From assembly GCA_964481825.1 (NCBI GenBank), contig CAYZUE010000007.1, forward strand, positions 1 through 39,967: 39,967 nucleotides of DNA. Direction: 5' to 3'. Positions 1 to 9,251 of the stretch are shown piece by piece (position 1 is the first letter of the stretch; each line of letters starts with the position of its first letter). A program made the translations under genes and the position numbers. The notes below the pieces were generated by a model, which was given only the letters and a program-made list of their open reading frames with translations, was not told the origin of the DNA and did not search any database. Source of the DNA: CAYZUE01 sp964481825 (GTDB lineage Archaea; Hydrothermarchaeota; Hydrothermarchaeia; Hydrothermarchaeales; JALUUU01).

Positions 1-93
1 AAACCAACGGAAAGTTTATTTTTACCTATCTAAAGGGTGTAATATAAAATGGGGATGAATCGATTCCAAAAAGTATAACCCCGAGGAATAATT

Positions 94-1335
94 ATGGATT
101 TAGGATTTAAAAGGGTATTTGAAAATAAACAGGGTTTTCTATCCATAATCTTCTTAATTATTGTTATACCACCAATTATCTTATCAATTTTTTCTTCAGT
201 ATTAGGTGTGGATAGTGAAGATTTTTTTAAAGATTTTAAGATATATTATGGTTGGGCAAGCGATTTTTTACAAGGGAAGGACCCATATAAAAACTGGGTT
301 GATTACCCCCCATCTTTTTTCACTTTTATAATACCCTTCACCTTTTTAAAAATTGATACTGCAATTTCCGTTTATTTCATCATAAATGTTATTTTATTAA
401 TCGTGATTAGTCAACTATTTGTTCGAATTTTAGAGTACTATAATGTAAATTTGACTACAATTAAAAAAATATTTATTTTTATAGCTATAGTGTTATTCTA
501 CCCTAACCGAGATATATTATTTACAGGTCAAATAAATATCGTTATAGTATTTCTTACCACGCTTTTTTATTATCTTTTCTTTATAAGGAAAGAATATATC
601 GGTGCTTCTATATGTCTATCTCTGGCAATATTCATTAAAATATGGCCAATTGCATTGATTCCTCTTTTATTTAAACGAAAAAAGGCAATTGCAGCATTCG
701 GTGGGATATTCGTTTCTTTTTTAATATTATTCCTTGTAATATTTGGAATTCAAATGCATTTTGAATTTGGAAGAACATTCTTATTATTAGAAACTAAAGT
801 AGCTTCCGTTGTTATTCCAACTGAATTTGAAAGTTTAAGATATTCAATGGATTATAACTGGAGTATAACCCATACACTGTTTAAAGTATTATCCTTTCTT
901 GGAATAACAAGTCACACCCTCGAATTGCTTAATACTTTTTTGATTCTACCTAAGTTAGTCATATTAGCTGCAATAATATATATAATTCTAAATATAATGG
1001 ATAAAAGTAAAGAAGGTGAAATACTTGCTTTCTCTCTCTCCTTAACATGGATATTTATTTTGGCAAATTTCGCTGGTTCTTCCTACTTTGCATTTTTTGC
1101 TCTGCCATTTGCTCTAACATTACTGGTTTTAGAATCTAAAAACACAGAGAAAATAATGTTTGCGAGTATATTCTTATTGATTCCAACATTATTTGCAATA
1201 CCTTACTTATCATTGAAAATTGGGGGAATTGCACCTCTGTTAGTTTATATCACACCCCCTTACTTTTATGTATTTATAATATGGCTAATGATTTTATTTA
1301 TTAAAATCAAAAAGTTGAAATACGTCTCAATTTGA
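94..1335 (+). CDS. GT87 (DUF2029)-like polytopic membrane glycosyltransferase
   Basis: This 413-residue protein is almost entirely hydrophobic, with about ten predicted membrane segments. Its first external loop carries acidic residues (DFFKDFKIYYG) followed by DPY and a YPP motif. A later loop has GQINIVI and then a lysine-proline segment (LAIFIKIWPIALIP). This layout is typical of the DUF2029/GT87 family of GT-C transferases, which move mannose or a similar sugar from a polyprenyl-phosphate donor on the outer face of the membrane. The ATG follows GAGGA with a 7-base spacer, which supports this start. A 152-base gap separates it from the next gene. Family assignment is fairly secure; donor and acceptor are unknown. 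Confidence 0.8.
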   Translation: MDLGFKRVFENKQGFLSIIFLIIVIPPIILSIFSSVLGVDSEDFFKDFKIYYGWASDFLQGKDPYKNWVDYPPSFFTFIIPFTFLKIDTAISVYFIINVILLIVISQLFVRILEYYNVNLTTIKKIFIFIAIVLFYPNRDILFTGQINIVIVFLTTLFYYLFFIRKEYIGASICLSLAIFIKIWPIALIPLLFKRKKAIAAFGGIFVSFLILFLVIFGIQMHFEFGRTFLLLETKVASVVIPTEFESLRYSMDYNWSITHTLFKVLSFLGITSHTLELLNTFLILPKLVILAAIIYIILNIMDKSKEGEILAFSLSLTWIFILANFAGSSYFAFFALPFALTLLVLESKNTEKIMFASIFLLIPTLFAIPYLSLKIGGIAPLLVYITPPYFYVFIIWLMILFIKIKKLKYVSI

Positions 1336-1487
1336 TCATAACTAACTTAAAATCTGATTTAAAATTTATTGAATCCCAGATATTTGGAGTTTATTAAACA
1401 AAATTGAGAGAACGCCGAGAGAAACAATAAAATGCAAGTAACTCTGGTAATATTTAAATTAGTAGAATAGAAACTTATTCAAGTGAT

Positions 1488-2687
1488 ATGATGAAAATAC
1501 CAATTATTAGAATACCTTTTTTAACAGAAGACAAGGAATTCATATCTTCAAATATTTCAAATGTGTTAGATACCGGATATTTAACCATGGGAGGATACAC
1601 TAAGAAATTTGAAGACCTTTTTAGGAAATTTACTGGAGCAAAACACGCTTTAGCAACAAGCAATTGCACATCAGCAATTGAGATAATTATTAGATCGTTA
1701 GGGATAGAAGGGAAGTCTATTATTGTACCAACGAACACCTTTCTTGCAACAGCACTAGCTGTAATGCATTCTGGTAATAAAATAATATTTGCAGATTCTG
1801 ATCCTAGAACCTTTTGTTTAGATCCAAATGACATCAAAAATAAAATTAATAGAGATACACGTGCAATTATATTAGTTCATATTGGGGGCATTATTACTCC
1901 TGATTACGAAAAAATTAAGAAAATTTGTGATGAAAATGATATTTATCTTATAGAGGATTGTGCTCATGCCCACGGTTGCAGTATCAATGGTATGTCGGCT
2001 GGTACTCTTGGTATTGCTGGTGCTTTCTCTTTTTTTCCAACTAAAACCCTTGTTACTGGTGAAGGGGGCATTATTACTACGAACGATGATAAACTTTACA
2101 AAAAAGCATCAATGATAAGAAATCATGGGAAAAACCCTAATATGGAGAATAAGATATCTGAATTTGGATATAATTATCGTATAAGTGAAATCACAGCTGT
2201 GATTGGTGTACAACAGATGCAAAAAGCAGAACATATTATATCTGAGCGGAGAAAAATAGCTGGATGGTACGGAGAACTTTTATCCAAGGTCGATCATGTC
2301 TCTCCATTAGAGATTCCGGATAATATAATTTCTACTTATTACAAATACATAATAAACCTATCTGAAGAGTACAACTGTGCTAAAGTTAAACAAAGAATGA
2401 AAGGAAGATATGGAGTTTCATTAACGGGAGAAGTATACATAGATTTATGTCACAACGAACCAATTTGGGAAAAATATACTTATTGTGGAAAGAAACGAAA
2501 CACTAGTAGAGGTGTACAATGTGTAAAATGGCCTTCATGTGGATGCGAAGATAATCAAAAAGATTTCCCTGGAGCAATCTATCTGAGCAAACATCATCTA
2601 TGTCTACCCCTCTACTTAGGACTGACAAAGGAAGAAGTAAAATACGTTGTGGATGCGCTTAGTAATACATTAGAAGATTTTAAATGA
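1488..2687 (+). CDS. DegT/DnrJ/EryC1/StrS-family PLP sugar aminotransferase with a Cys-rich C-terminal insert
   Basis: The product (399 aa) belongs to the fold-type I aminotransferases that aminate keto-sugar nucleotides. Visible motifs are the substrate/PLP loop SNCTSAIE (about residue 58), the PLP-ring aspartate in LIEDCAHAHG (about 154-163), and the Schiff-base lysine K186 in SFFPTKTLVTGEGG. The region at residues 321-353 is longer than usual in the family and holds five cysteines (C321, C333, C345, C351, C353), which could bind a metal. Two ATGs lie in tandem (1488 and 1491) without a clear Shine-Dalgarno, so the start is uncertain by one codon. An epimerase gene follows 10 bases later, suggesting both act on one amino sugar. 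The substrate cannot be told from sequence. Confidence 0.87.
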   Translation: MMKIPIIRIPFLTEDKEFISSNISNVLDTGYLTMGGYTKKFEDLFRKFTGAKHALATSNCTSAIEIIIRSLGIEGKSIIVPTNTFLATALAVMHSGNKIIFADSDPRTFCLDPNDIKNKINRDTRAIILVHIGGIITPDYEKIKKICDENDIYLIEDCAHAHGCSINGMSAGTLGIAGAFSFFPTKTLVTGEGGIITTNDDKLYKKASMIRNHGKNPNMENKISEFGYNYRISEITAVIGVQQMQKAEHIISERRKIAGWYGELLSKVDHVSPLEIPDNIISTYYKYIINLSEEYNCAKVKQRMKGRYGVSLTGEVYIDLCHNEPIWEKYTYCGKKRNTSRGVQCVKWPSCGCEDNQKDFPGAIYLSKHHLCLPLYLGLTKEEVKYVVDALSNTLEDFK

Positions 2688-2697
2688 GGAAATAATT

Positions 2698-3651
2698 ATG
2701 AAAGTTCTAGTGACAGGGGGTTCAGGATTTATAGGTTCCCATGTAGTGGATAAATTAAAGGAGAAGGGAATTGATGTAAGAGTTTATGACCTGGTTATGC
2801 CAACTTTTCGAAAGGATATTGAATACTACCAAGGGAGTTTATTAGATCTACAGTCCTTGAGAATGGCATTAAGTGGTATAGATGCTATATACCATCTAGG
2901 TGCAATTGCAGATGTAAAGGATGTTTACAATGAACCCCATTATGCAGAATCTATAAACGTTCGAGGAACAATTAACATCCTTGAAGCTGCCCGGCTATCT
3001 GGAGTTATAAAGAGGCTAATTTTTGCAAGTACAATTTGGGTTTATAGCGATTGTTTAGTGGAAAAAGTTGATGAAACTACCCCCTTGATTTCGCCTTCTC
3101 ATCTATACACAGCTACAAAACTCGCTTCAGAACACTATTGTATTTCATACTCAAAATTATATGGGCTACCTACAACTATCCTCCGGTATGGTATTCCATA
3201 CGGCCCCCGGGCCAGAGGTGCTGCCGTAATCCCAATGTTCGTAAATAAAGCTTTAAACGGCGAACCAATAACAATTGCAGGCGATGGATCGCAGTATCGG
3301 AACTTCATTTATGTGGAGGATTTAGCAGAGGGTAATGTATATGCCCTTAAACGTAAAGCACGAAACAAAATTTATAATTTAGATGGTAATGAGAAGGTAA
3401 CTATAAAGCAAATAGCTGAATCGATAAAAAAAATCGTGGGTAATGTAAAGATTGAATATACTTCTGCCCGACCTGGAGACTTCTCAGGAAAAGATGTCTC
3501 CACTGAATTAGCTGAATCTGAATTAGGGTGGAAACCAAGAATAAGTTTTGAAGAAGGACTGAAAAGGTATATTAAATGGTTCAAAAAAGATAAAGAGAAA
3601 AAAGATAATAGTTGGTCTAGACTCGATGAGACTTTAAAGTCTGAATTATAA
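2698..3651 (+). CDS. NAD-dependent sugar-nucleotide epimerase/dehydratase (extended SDR)
   Basis: This 317-residue protein is an extended short-chain dehydrogenase of the UDP-glucose 4-epimerase type. The N-terminal TGGSGFIGSH is the NAD-binding Rossmann glycine motif. Catalytic residues appear as the serine/threonine of FASTIWVYS and the YTATK (YxxxK) pair. GDGSQYRNFIYVEDLA and the C-terminal LGWKPRISFEEGL are usual family signatures. A GAGGA Shine-Dalgarno overlaps the end of the upstream aminotransferase gene, so the two are probably co-translated. The ATG start matches the normal family N-terminus. The reaction could be C4 epimerization, dehydration or reduction; I cannot choose. Confidence 0.85.
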   Translation: MKVLVTGGSGFIGSHVVDKLKEKGIDVRVYDLVMPTFRKDIEYYQGSLLDLQSLRMALSGIDAIYHLGAIADVKDVYNEPHYAESINVRGTINILEAARLSGVIKRLIFASTIWVYSDCLVEKVDETTPLISPSHLYTATKLASEHYCISYSKLYGLPTTILRYGIPYGPRARGAAVIPMFVNKALNGEPITIAGDGSQYRNFIYVEDLAEGNVYALKRKARNKIYNLDGNEKVTIKQIAESIKKIVGNVKIEYTSARPGDFSGKDVSTELAESELGWKPRISFEEGLKRYIKWFKKDKEKKDNSWSRLDETLKSEL

Positions 3652-3802
3652 TTTTTTATTAACATCCTCTATGATTACATAGTAAAATCCTAAAACTCCT
3701 ATAATATATATCAAATTTTGAAAAATATGTTTTTATTGACTGAAACAAAAAAAATTAAAGATAGGGAGAACCCAAGAGTAATACGGTGAAAAGGACCATA
3801 AA

Positions 3803-4858
3803 ATGAGAATAAATAAGGATCAAATAAATATATCCAGATTGAAACGATTACAATTTGACTTCAAAAGAGGAAAGGGACACTTTTTAGGTTATATAAAAAA
3901 TAGGGTCATTTGGCATGTTTATCCACGGTTACATCGTACTTCCAAGTATCCTGATCATGTTGATATTGAGATATCATCAAAATGTAATATGAAATGCCCA
4001 ATGTGTTACACAAATATAAAAGAATTCAAAAAATCTGTAAAAAAACAATTTATGTCATTTGAGATATTTAAAAAAATACTGGATGAATTAACCGAGAATC
4101 AGATTTATTCCATAAGATTGAGTTTTAGGGGTGAACCATTTATACACAAAGACATTATCAAGATGATCCGTTATGCTAAGGAAAAAGGAATTAAAGAGGT
4201 TTCAACATTATCAAATATATTGGCTTTAAAACCAGATTTATTCAAAGAAGCGATGCATGCTGGACTTGACTGGCTAACAATTTCTTTTGATGGAACTGGA
4301 GAAACTTATGAAAAAATACGGAAACCTGCAAAATTTGATGAATCCTACCGAAAAATAAAGGAATATAAAAGGATTAAAGATAAAGCAAAATCAATAAAAC
4401 CAATAATAAAAGTGCAGTCAATTTGGCCTGCGATTAAAGATAATGCTGAAACGTACTATAAACTTTTTGAGCCATATGTTGATGATATTGCTGTTAATCC
4501 GTTATATGATTACTTACATAAAGACTCAGAGATTATTTATGAAAAAAATTTTGACTGTCCAAGTATTTATCAAAGACTGGTAATTAGTTCTGCAGGAAAA
4601 GCTCTACTTTGCATTAATGATGAAAGAGGATTGTATCCTATAGGTGATATAAGTAAAGAAACAATTTATGAAATTTGGCATGGACAAAAACTAACGGAGG
4701 TTAGAAGGATACATAGAAATCATGAAGGTTTAATAAGAATAAAACCATGTAAAGACTGTTATTTTCCTCGGCAAACCTATAAAACAGTTGAATACGTAGG
4801 AGAAAAAAAAATTCATATTAATAAATTGGTTAATAGAACCGAGGAAATTGGAAAATAG
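3803..4858 (+). CDS. Radical SAM protein with SPASM-like C-terminal cluster domain
   Basis: The 351-residue product has the radical SAM cysteine motif CNMKCPMC at residues 61-68 (C61, C65, C68), which binds the 4Fe-4S cluster that cleaves S-adenosylmethionine. The FRGEPFIHKDI stretch and TISFDGTGETYEKIRK match the conserved barrel strands seen in SPASM proteins. The C-terminal part has further cysteines (in DCPSIYQR, ALLCINDE and CKDCY) with GDISKETIYEIWHG, the usual SPASM arrangement for auxiliary clusters. The reaction is unknown; in glycan loci such proteins are presumed to modify sugars or nucleotide sugars. It follows a 151-base intergenic gap, so it may begin a new transcript. Confidence 0.88.
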   Translation: MRINKDQINISRLKRLQFDFKRGKGHFLGYIKNRVIWHVYPRLHRTSKYPDHVDIEISSKCNMKCPMCYTNIKEFKKSVKKQFMSFEIFKKILDELTENQIYSIRLSFRGEPFIHKDIIKMIRYAKEKGIKEVSTLSNILALKPDLFKEAMHAGLDWLTISFDGTGETYEKIRKPAKFDESYRKIKEYKRIKDKAKSIKPIIKVQSIWPAIKDNAETYYKLFEPYVDDIAVNPLYDYLHKDSEIIYEKNFDCPSIYQRLVISSAGKALLCINDERGLYPIGDISKETIYEIWHGQKLTEVRRIHRNHEGLIRIKPCKDCYFPRQTYKTVEYVGEKKIHINKLVNRTEEIGK

Positions 4859-4898
4859 ATTTTAATATTAAATTGTTGTAATTAGTCAAATTAAAAAG

Positions 4899-5603
4899 AT
4901 GATTGTTACTATCCATCAACCAGAACACTTGCCATGGCTAGGTTTTTTTAATAAGATTTGCCAAGCAGATGTAGTTGTATTGCTAAATAATGTTCAATTT
5001 AGAAAAAATTATTTCCAGAATAGAAACAAAATAAAGACAGCTGATGGATGGGCATGGCTTACTGTTCCAATAAAAAAAGAAGGATTAGATACAAAAATTA
5101 AAGATATCAATATAGACAATTCAAAACCTTGGGCAGAAAAATGTTGGAATTCAATAAAGTATTCTTATAATAAAGCTGAATACTTCACTGAATACGGGGG
5201 AATTATAGAGAGTTTTTATAATGATAAATGGATTAAATTGGACGAATTGAATACACAACTAATAAGAAAAATTATCGAATTGCTTTCAATTAAGGTTAGT
5301 ATTCAGAAAGCTTCAGATTTAAAAGTTTATGGAAAAAGCAGTGATCTTATCCTTGATATTTGCAGGAAATTAGATACAGATACTTATTTATCTGGAATTT
5401 CAGGACGAGAATATCTAAAATTGGACAAATTTAAAGAGTGTGGAATTGATGTTGTTTTTCAAGATTTCCATCATCCCGTTTACAAACAGCTTTATCAACC
5501 ATTTATTCCTAATATGTCAATAATAGATTTATTATTTAACTCAGGTCCTCAAAGTTCAAACATTGTAATTGGAGAAAATGATGTGCCGACATCAGATAGA
5601 TAG
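4899..5603 (+). CDS. WbqC-family protein
   Basis: The 234-residue product opens with the WbqC-family signature: HQPEHLPWLGFFNKI, the ADVVVLLNNVQF stretch, NRNKIK and WLTVPI. The C-terminal SGISGREYL and QDFHHPVYKQ also fit the family. WbqC-like proteins occur in O-antigen and capsule loci, often next to aminosugar genes. Their biochemical role is poorly defined, with a transfer or acylation role usually proposed. It lies 14 bases upstream of a NeuB-like gene, tying it to the first nonulosonate-like block. There is no obvious Shine-Dalgarno, but the ATG is fixed by the conserved N-terminus. Confidence 0.85.
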   Translation: MIVTIHQPEHLPWLGFFNKICQADVVVLLNNVQFRKNYFQNRNKIKTADGWAWLTVPIKKEGLDTKIKDINIDNSKPWAEKCWNSIKYSYNKAEYFTEYGGIIESFYNDKWIKLDELNTQLIRKIIELLSIKVSIQKASDLKVYGKSSDLILDICRKLDTDTYLSGISGREYLKLDKFKECGIDVVFQDFHHPVYKQLYQPFIPNMSIIDLLFNSGPQSSNIVIGENDVPTSDR

Positions 5604-5617
5604 TTTAATAGAGAAAA

Positions 5618-6496
5618 ATGAAAATGGAAAATACGATAATAATAGCAGAAGTAGGTGAATGTTTTAATGGTGAAATGGATACAGCCTACAAATTAATCCA
5701 TCTTGCAAATAAGGGAGGATGTGACTTTATAAAATTTCAAACATTAGATAAAGAAGGAATTGACAAAAATGATCCTGAAAGAGATTGGTTCAATAAAGTA
5801 TCTCTCTCTGATAATCAAATAAAAGACCTCATGTCATTCTCAAAAAAGAACGGGGCTAATATTTTATTTTCTCCAGAGAACTTAAAGAAAGCAAAACTGC
5901 TCTATAATCTAGGAAATGATTCAATAAAAATTGCGAGTTCCAGTATTATTGATAGAGAGCTCTTAACTTATGTAAATGGAAATTTTAAAAAGGTGTTCTT
6001 GTCAACCGGAATGGCATCTCTTGATGAGATAAGTTATGCTATAAAACTTCTTAGTAAAACTAAAGAACTAATTTTACTTCACTGCATATCTGAATATCCA
6101 ACTGGACCACTACTTGAAAAAAGGGGATTAAAAGCGCTTTCACATGAAAATGTTAGATTTAATATGATGAGAATATTAATGGATCTGTTTCCCCAATGTA
6201 AAGTGGGTTATTCTGACCACACAAGTGGAATTTTAGCACCTATAGTTGCAGTTGCATTAGGAGCGAAAGTAATTGAAAAACATATTACCCTTGATAGAGA
6301 AACACCCATAAAGAACTATTTATCAAAGAAAGAGTATCAAGGTACTGATCACATCGTTTCAATTGAACCTAATGATCTAGAACAGATGGTTAAAAATATA
6401 CGAGAAGTTGAAAAAATGTTTGGCCCAGATAAATGGTTGAGAACAGATGGAGAATTAATATTGAAAGAATTCCTAAGAGAGCGATTTAAACATTGA
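5618..6496 (+). CDS. Short NeuB-family (nonulosonate synthase-like) protein lacking the SAF domain
   Basis: This 292-residue protein matches the TIM-barrel half of NeuB, the enzymes that condense a hexosamine with phosphoenolpyruvate. Conserved pieces are IIAEVGE, FIKFQT, KIASSSI, FLSTGMASLDEI and LLHCISEYPT. The two histidines that bind the metal in known NeuB are kept: H201 in SDHT and H222 in EKHITLD. Two features differ from ordinary NeuB. The protein stops about 50-60 residues early, so the antifreeze-like SAF domain that closes the active site is missing. The usual NHNG near the N-terminus is replaced by CFNG. The substrate may therefore not be a standard ManNAc-type sugar. Its PseG-like and aminotransferase neighbours support a nonulosonate-like pathway. 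Confidence 0.82.
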   Translation: MKMENTIIIAEVGECFNGEMDTAYKLIHLANKGGCDFIKFQTLDKEGIDKNDPERDWFNKVSLSDNQIKDLMSFSKKNGANILFSPENLKKAKLLYNLGNDSIKIASSSIIDRELLTYVNGNFKKVFLSTGMASLDEISYAIKLLSKTKELILLHCISEYPTGPLLEKRGLKALSHENVRFNMMRILMDLFPQCKVGYSDHTSGILAPIVAVALGAKVIEKHITLDRETPIKNYLSKKEYQGTDHIVSIEPNDLEQMVKNIREVEKMFGPDKWLRTDGELILKEFLRERFKH

Positions 6497-6511
6497 AAAA
6501 AATGGATTCAT

Positions 6512-7504
6512 ATGAAATCGATTGTTTTTGTTACTGAAGCATCAAGTGATACTGGTTTTGGACATTTACTAGAAAGTATAAATCTTGCAAAAGAGTTACC
6601 AAAATATCCAAATGTAATATTTCTTATAAATAAAAATCGACATTCAACAAAATTATTGGAAAATTTTTCCTATATAGTTTATGAAGACATCAAAGAACTC
6701 AGTAATATAGTAAAAAAATGCATAGACTGGAAAGTTATAATAATAAACCTTAAATTAGTATCTTTAGAGTTGATGAATGAAATTGAAGATAATAATAAAA
6801 AAATTATTGTTATTGATGAACTTGGGAACAAACCTATTGTTTCAGACATATTAATAAATCCCTCAGTGAAAAAGAAATGGAAAAATTACTCTTTTCCATC
6901 CAAAAAACCGATAAAATATTTTGGCCCGAAGTACACATTGTTAAACAAGGATTTTTCCTTACTACACAGGAATAAGAGATCACCATCTGAAGTGATATTA
7001 ATAACTATGGGCGGAGCTGATAAGACCTGCAGTACTGCTAAAATAATGAATGCATTAAAAAATACTGATTATATTAAAAAAGTTGTAGTTGGACCTGGCT
7101 TTAGAAATAGAAGAGAGTTAGAGATTATTAATAAAAAATCAAAACATAAATTTGAATTGATAGATGGGTTGAAGAATATATCAAACCTCATCTTAGAGGC
7201 AAGTGTAATATTCACGGCTGGAGGGGATACATTATATGAAGCTGCCTGTATTGGAACTCCAGCAATTGTTTTATGGGAGGATATTCATGAGAAAAAACAA
7301 GCAGACTGGTTTACACGTGAAGGTTCGGCGATAAATCTTGGTCAGGGAACAGTTGTTGAGGGGAAAAAAATTGAGGAAATAACAATCCGGTTGCAAAATA
7401 ATGCGGATAAATGGATAAAAATGAGTAACTCTGGGAAAAGAATTATTGATGGAAAAGGTATTGAACGAATAGTTAAAATTATTAGGAGCAGCATACCTAA
7501 CTAA
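6512..7504 (+). CDS. PseG/SpsG-like nucleotide-sugar hydrolase (GT-B fold)
   Basis: The 330-residue product resembles PseG, the UDP-sugar hydrolase of pseudaminic acid synthesis, and its relative SpsG. The N-terminal TGFGHLLESINLAKEL holds the catalytic histidine (H18) of the GFGH motif. The second half has ITMGGADKT and the nucleotide-binding-type stretch TAGGDTLYEAACIGTPAIVL. In a classic pathway PseG releases UDP to give the free hexosamine that the NeuB-type enzyme condenses with PEP, matching the NeuB-like gene just upstream. ADP/UDP specificity and the sugar are not visible. It sits 5 bases from the next aminotransferase gene, so one operon is likely. Confidence 0.82.
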   Translation: MKSIVFVTEASSDTGFGHLLESINLAKELPKYPNVIFLINKNRHSTKLLENFSYIVYEDIKELSNIVKKCIDWKVIIINLKLVSLELMNEIEDNNKKIIVIDELGNKPIVSDILINPSVKKKWKNYSFPSKKPIKYFGPKYTLLNKDFSLLHRNKRSPSEVILITMGGADKTCSTAKIMNALKNTDYIKKVVVGPGFRNRRELEIINKKSKHKFELIDGLKNISNLILEASVIFTAGGDTLYEAACIGTPAIVLWEDIHEKKQADWFTREGSAINLGQGTVVEGKKIEEITIRLQNNADKWIKMSNSGKRIIDGKGIERIVKIIRSSIPN

Positions 7505-7509
7505 AAGAA

Positions 7510-8574
7510 ATGGTTATATCTCAATCAAAGCCTACGTTTTCAAATGAAGAGATAACAGCCATCGCAGAGGTAATAAAAAAAGGGAGGATAAGTGAAGGAA
7601 TCTACACAGAAGAATTCGAATCCTACTTAGCAAAATACATAGGATGTAATTATGCAACAGTTGTTAATAGCGGAACATCAGCTTTGATATCTACATTAAT
7701 TGCCCTTGAGATTGGTTTGAATGATGAAGTGATTGTACCAGCATACACATGCGCTTCTGTTTATTTCGCTGTCAAATCTATAGGTGCAAAACCAGTAATG
7801 GTTGATATAAATTTAGATACATACTCAATAGATGAAGAATTAATTGAAGATTTGATTACCAGTAAAACAAAAGCAATAATCCTTGTTCACAATTTTGGGA
7901 TACCAGCGCGGATGGAAAAAATATTAAAATTGGGAATTCCATTAATCGAAGATTGTGCCCATTCTATTGGAGGAAGTTACAAAAACAAAAAATTAGGTTC
8001 GTATGGTATTGCATCAATATTCTCTTTTTTTGCTACAAAGATGATTACTACAGGTGAAGGTGGTGCCATTTTGACTAATTTAGATAAAATAAAGACTTTG
8101 GTTACTGAAACAAAAACTGCTGATTCAATAAATAAAAAGACATCAAAAAGATTTAATTTTAAATTTACAGATATTCAGGCAGCAATGGGGAAATCGCAAT
8201 TAGGGAAAATTGATTCATTTGTAAAAAAAAGACGGATAATAGCTAAGCAATATGACTGCGCTTTTCAGGAGGTTATTGATTCCGGTCTAATAAGTAGGGA
8301 TTTTAAGTCTGACACATTCTATAGGTATATTATAAAAATGTCTAGCAAAAAAAAGGCAGATGATATGATTGATGATATTAATAAATTTGGAATTTGTTGT
8401 GACCGCCCAATCCAAACAGCACCATATTTATTATCAGATACTAAGAATAAATTTGAAAATTCTAAAATAGCTAATGAATGCTTAGTTTCAATCCCTATTT
8501 ATCCCTCGCTCACAGAAGTTGATATAGAAAAAATAATTTATGAATGTAAGGATATAATGAAAAGATTAATGTAG
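7510..8574 (+). CDS. DegT/DnrJ/EryC1/StrS-family sugar aminotransferase
   Basis: The 354-residue product is a second DegT-type PLP aminotransferase. Motifs are NSGTSALISTL (about 53-63), the PLP-ring aspartate in LIEDCAHSIGG (about 145-155), and the Schiff-base lysine K177 in SFFATKMITTGEGG. QTAPYL and SIPIYPSLTEVDIEKI at the C-terminus are usual. In a pseudaminate- or bacillosamine-type route such an enzyme places an amino group on C4 of a 4-keto-6-deoxy-hexose. Its position between the PseG-like and PIG-L-like genes suggests it serves the same sugar. No 4,6-dehydratase lies in this small block, so it might share LegB at 28105-29160. Confidence 0.88.
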   Translation: MVISQSKPTFSNEEITAIAEVIKKGRISEGIYTEEFESYLAKYIGCNYATVVNSGTSALISTLIALEIGLNDEVIVPAYTCASVYFAVKSIGAKPVMVDINLDTYSIDEELIEDLITSKTKAIILVHNFGIPARMEKILKLGIPLIEDCAHSIGGSYKNKKLGSYGIASIFSFFATKMITTGEGGAILTNLDKIKTLVTETKTADSINKKTSKRFNFKFTDIQAAMGKSQLGKIDSFVKKRRIIAKQYDCAFQEVIDSGLISRDFKSDTFYRYIIKMSSKKKADDMIDDINKFGICCDRPIQTAPYLLSDTKNKFENSKIANECLVSIPIYPSLTEVDIEKIIYECKDIMKRLM

Positions 8575-8585
8575 GTAGGTTAATC

Positions 8586-9251
8586 ATGAAAATTTTAGTA
8601 ATTGCCCCCCATATGGATGATGAAGTTTTAGGATGTGGCGGCGCTATATCTAAACATGTTGAGATGGGTGATATAGTGCATGTTTGTTTTGTTGCAAATC
8701 GTATTTACGATCATAAGTTGAATGAAAAGCAAAGTAGATTTGAAAAAGAATGTTCATTAAAAGCTAAAAAAATATTGGGATATCAAAGCGAAGATTTCTT
8801 AGATCTTCCTGATGAAAGGCTAGATGCGTGTATTCAAGACATAATTATCCCCTTAGAAAAATGTTTAAAAAATATCAAACCACAAATTGTTTACGTTAAT
8901 CATCAAGGAGACAATAACCAAGATCACAAGGCAGTCTTTCAAAGTGCAATGGTGGCTTTAAGGCCTTTAGCTACTGAGTATGTTCAGAAGGTTTTAAGTT
9001 ACGAAGTACCATCGTCAACGGATCAATCACCACCATTTAATGAATTTGCCTTCCTACCCAATTATTATATTGATATCCAAAATTACTTAGGAAAAAAAAT
9101 TGATGCATTAAATTGTTATCAAACAGAAAAAAGGGAATCTCCACATCCTAGATCAGAAAGAGGGATTACAGTACAGGCAATGAAACGAGGGGGAGAAGTA
9201 GGATTAGAAGCTGCAGAAGCATTTATGATAATAAGAGAAAAATGGGGATAA
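8586..9251 (+). CDS. PIG-L/LmbE-family N-deacetylase
   Basis: This 221-residue protein has the zinc-binding signature of the PIG-L/LmbE deacetylases: PHMDDEVLGCGG near the N-terminus (H9, D11, D12) and NHQGDNNQDH further on. The C-terminal YQTE, HPRS and EAAEAFMIIRE segments are also typical. These enzymes remove acetyl groups from GlcNAc-type sugars. Here the substrate is plausibly an N-acetylated amino or nonulosonic sugar, freeing an amine for another acyl group. A GGTAGGT element precedes the ATG. The stop codon abuts the stop codon of the opposite-strand radical SAM gene without any gap. A related but truncated gene lies at 25251-25403. Confidence 0.9.
   Translation: MKILVIAPHMDDEVLGCGGAISKHVEMGDIVHVCFVANRIYDHKLNEKQSRFEKECSLKAKKILGYQSEDFLDLPDERLDACIQDIIIPLEKCLKNIKPQIVYVNHQGDNNQDHKAVFQSAMVALRPLATEYVQKVLSYEVPSSTDQSPPFNEFAFLPNYYIDIQNYLGKKIDALNCYQTEKRESPHPRSERGITVQAMKRGGEVGLEAAEAFMIIREKWG

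Noticed and set aside
1..33. Possible last ten codons of an upstream gene ending in TAA at 31-33
   Set aside because: Ten codons carry no recognisable signature; chance is just as likely.
1884..2080. Direct repeat of GGGGGCATTATTACT in the first aminotransferase gene
   Set aside because: Both copies encode the common GGIIT residues in different motifs of the same protein; it looks coincidental.
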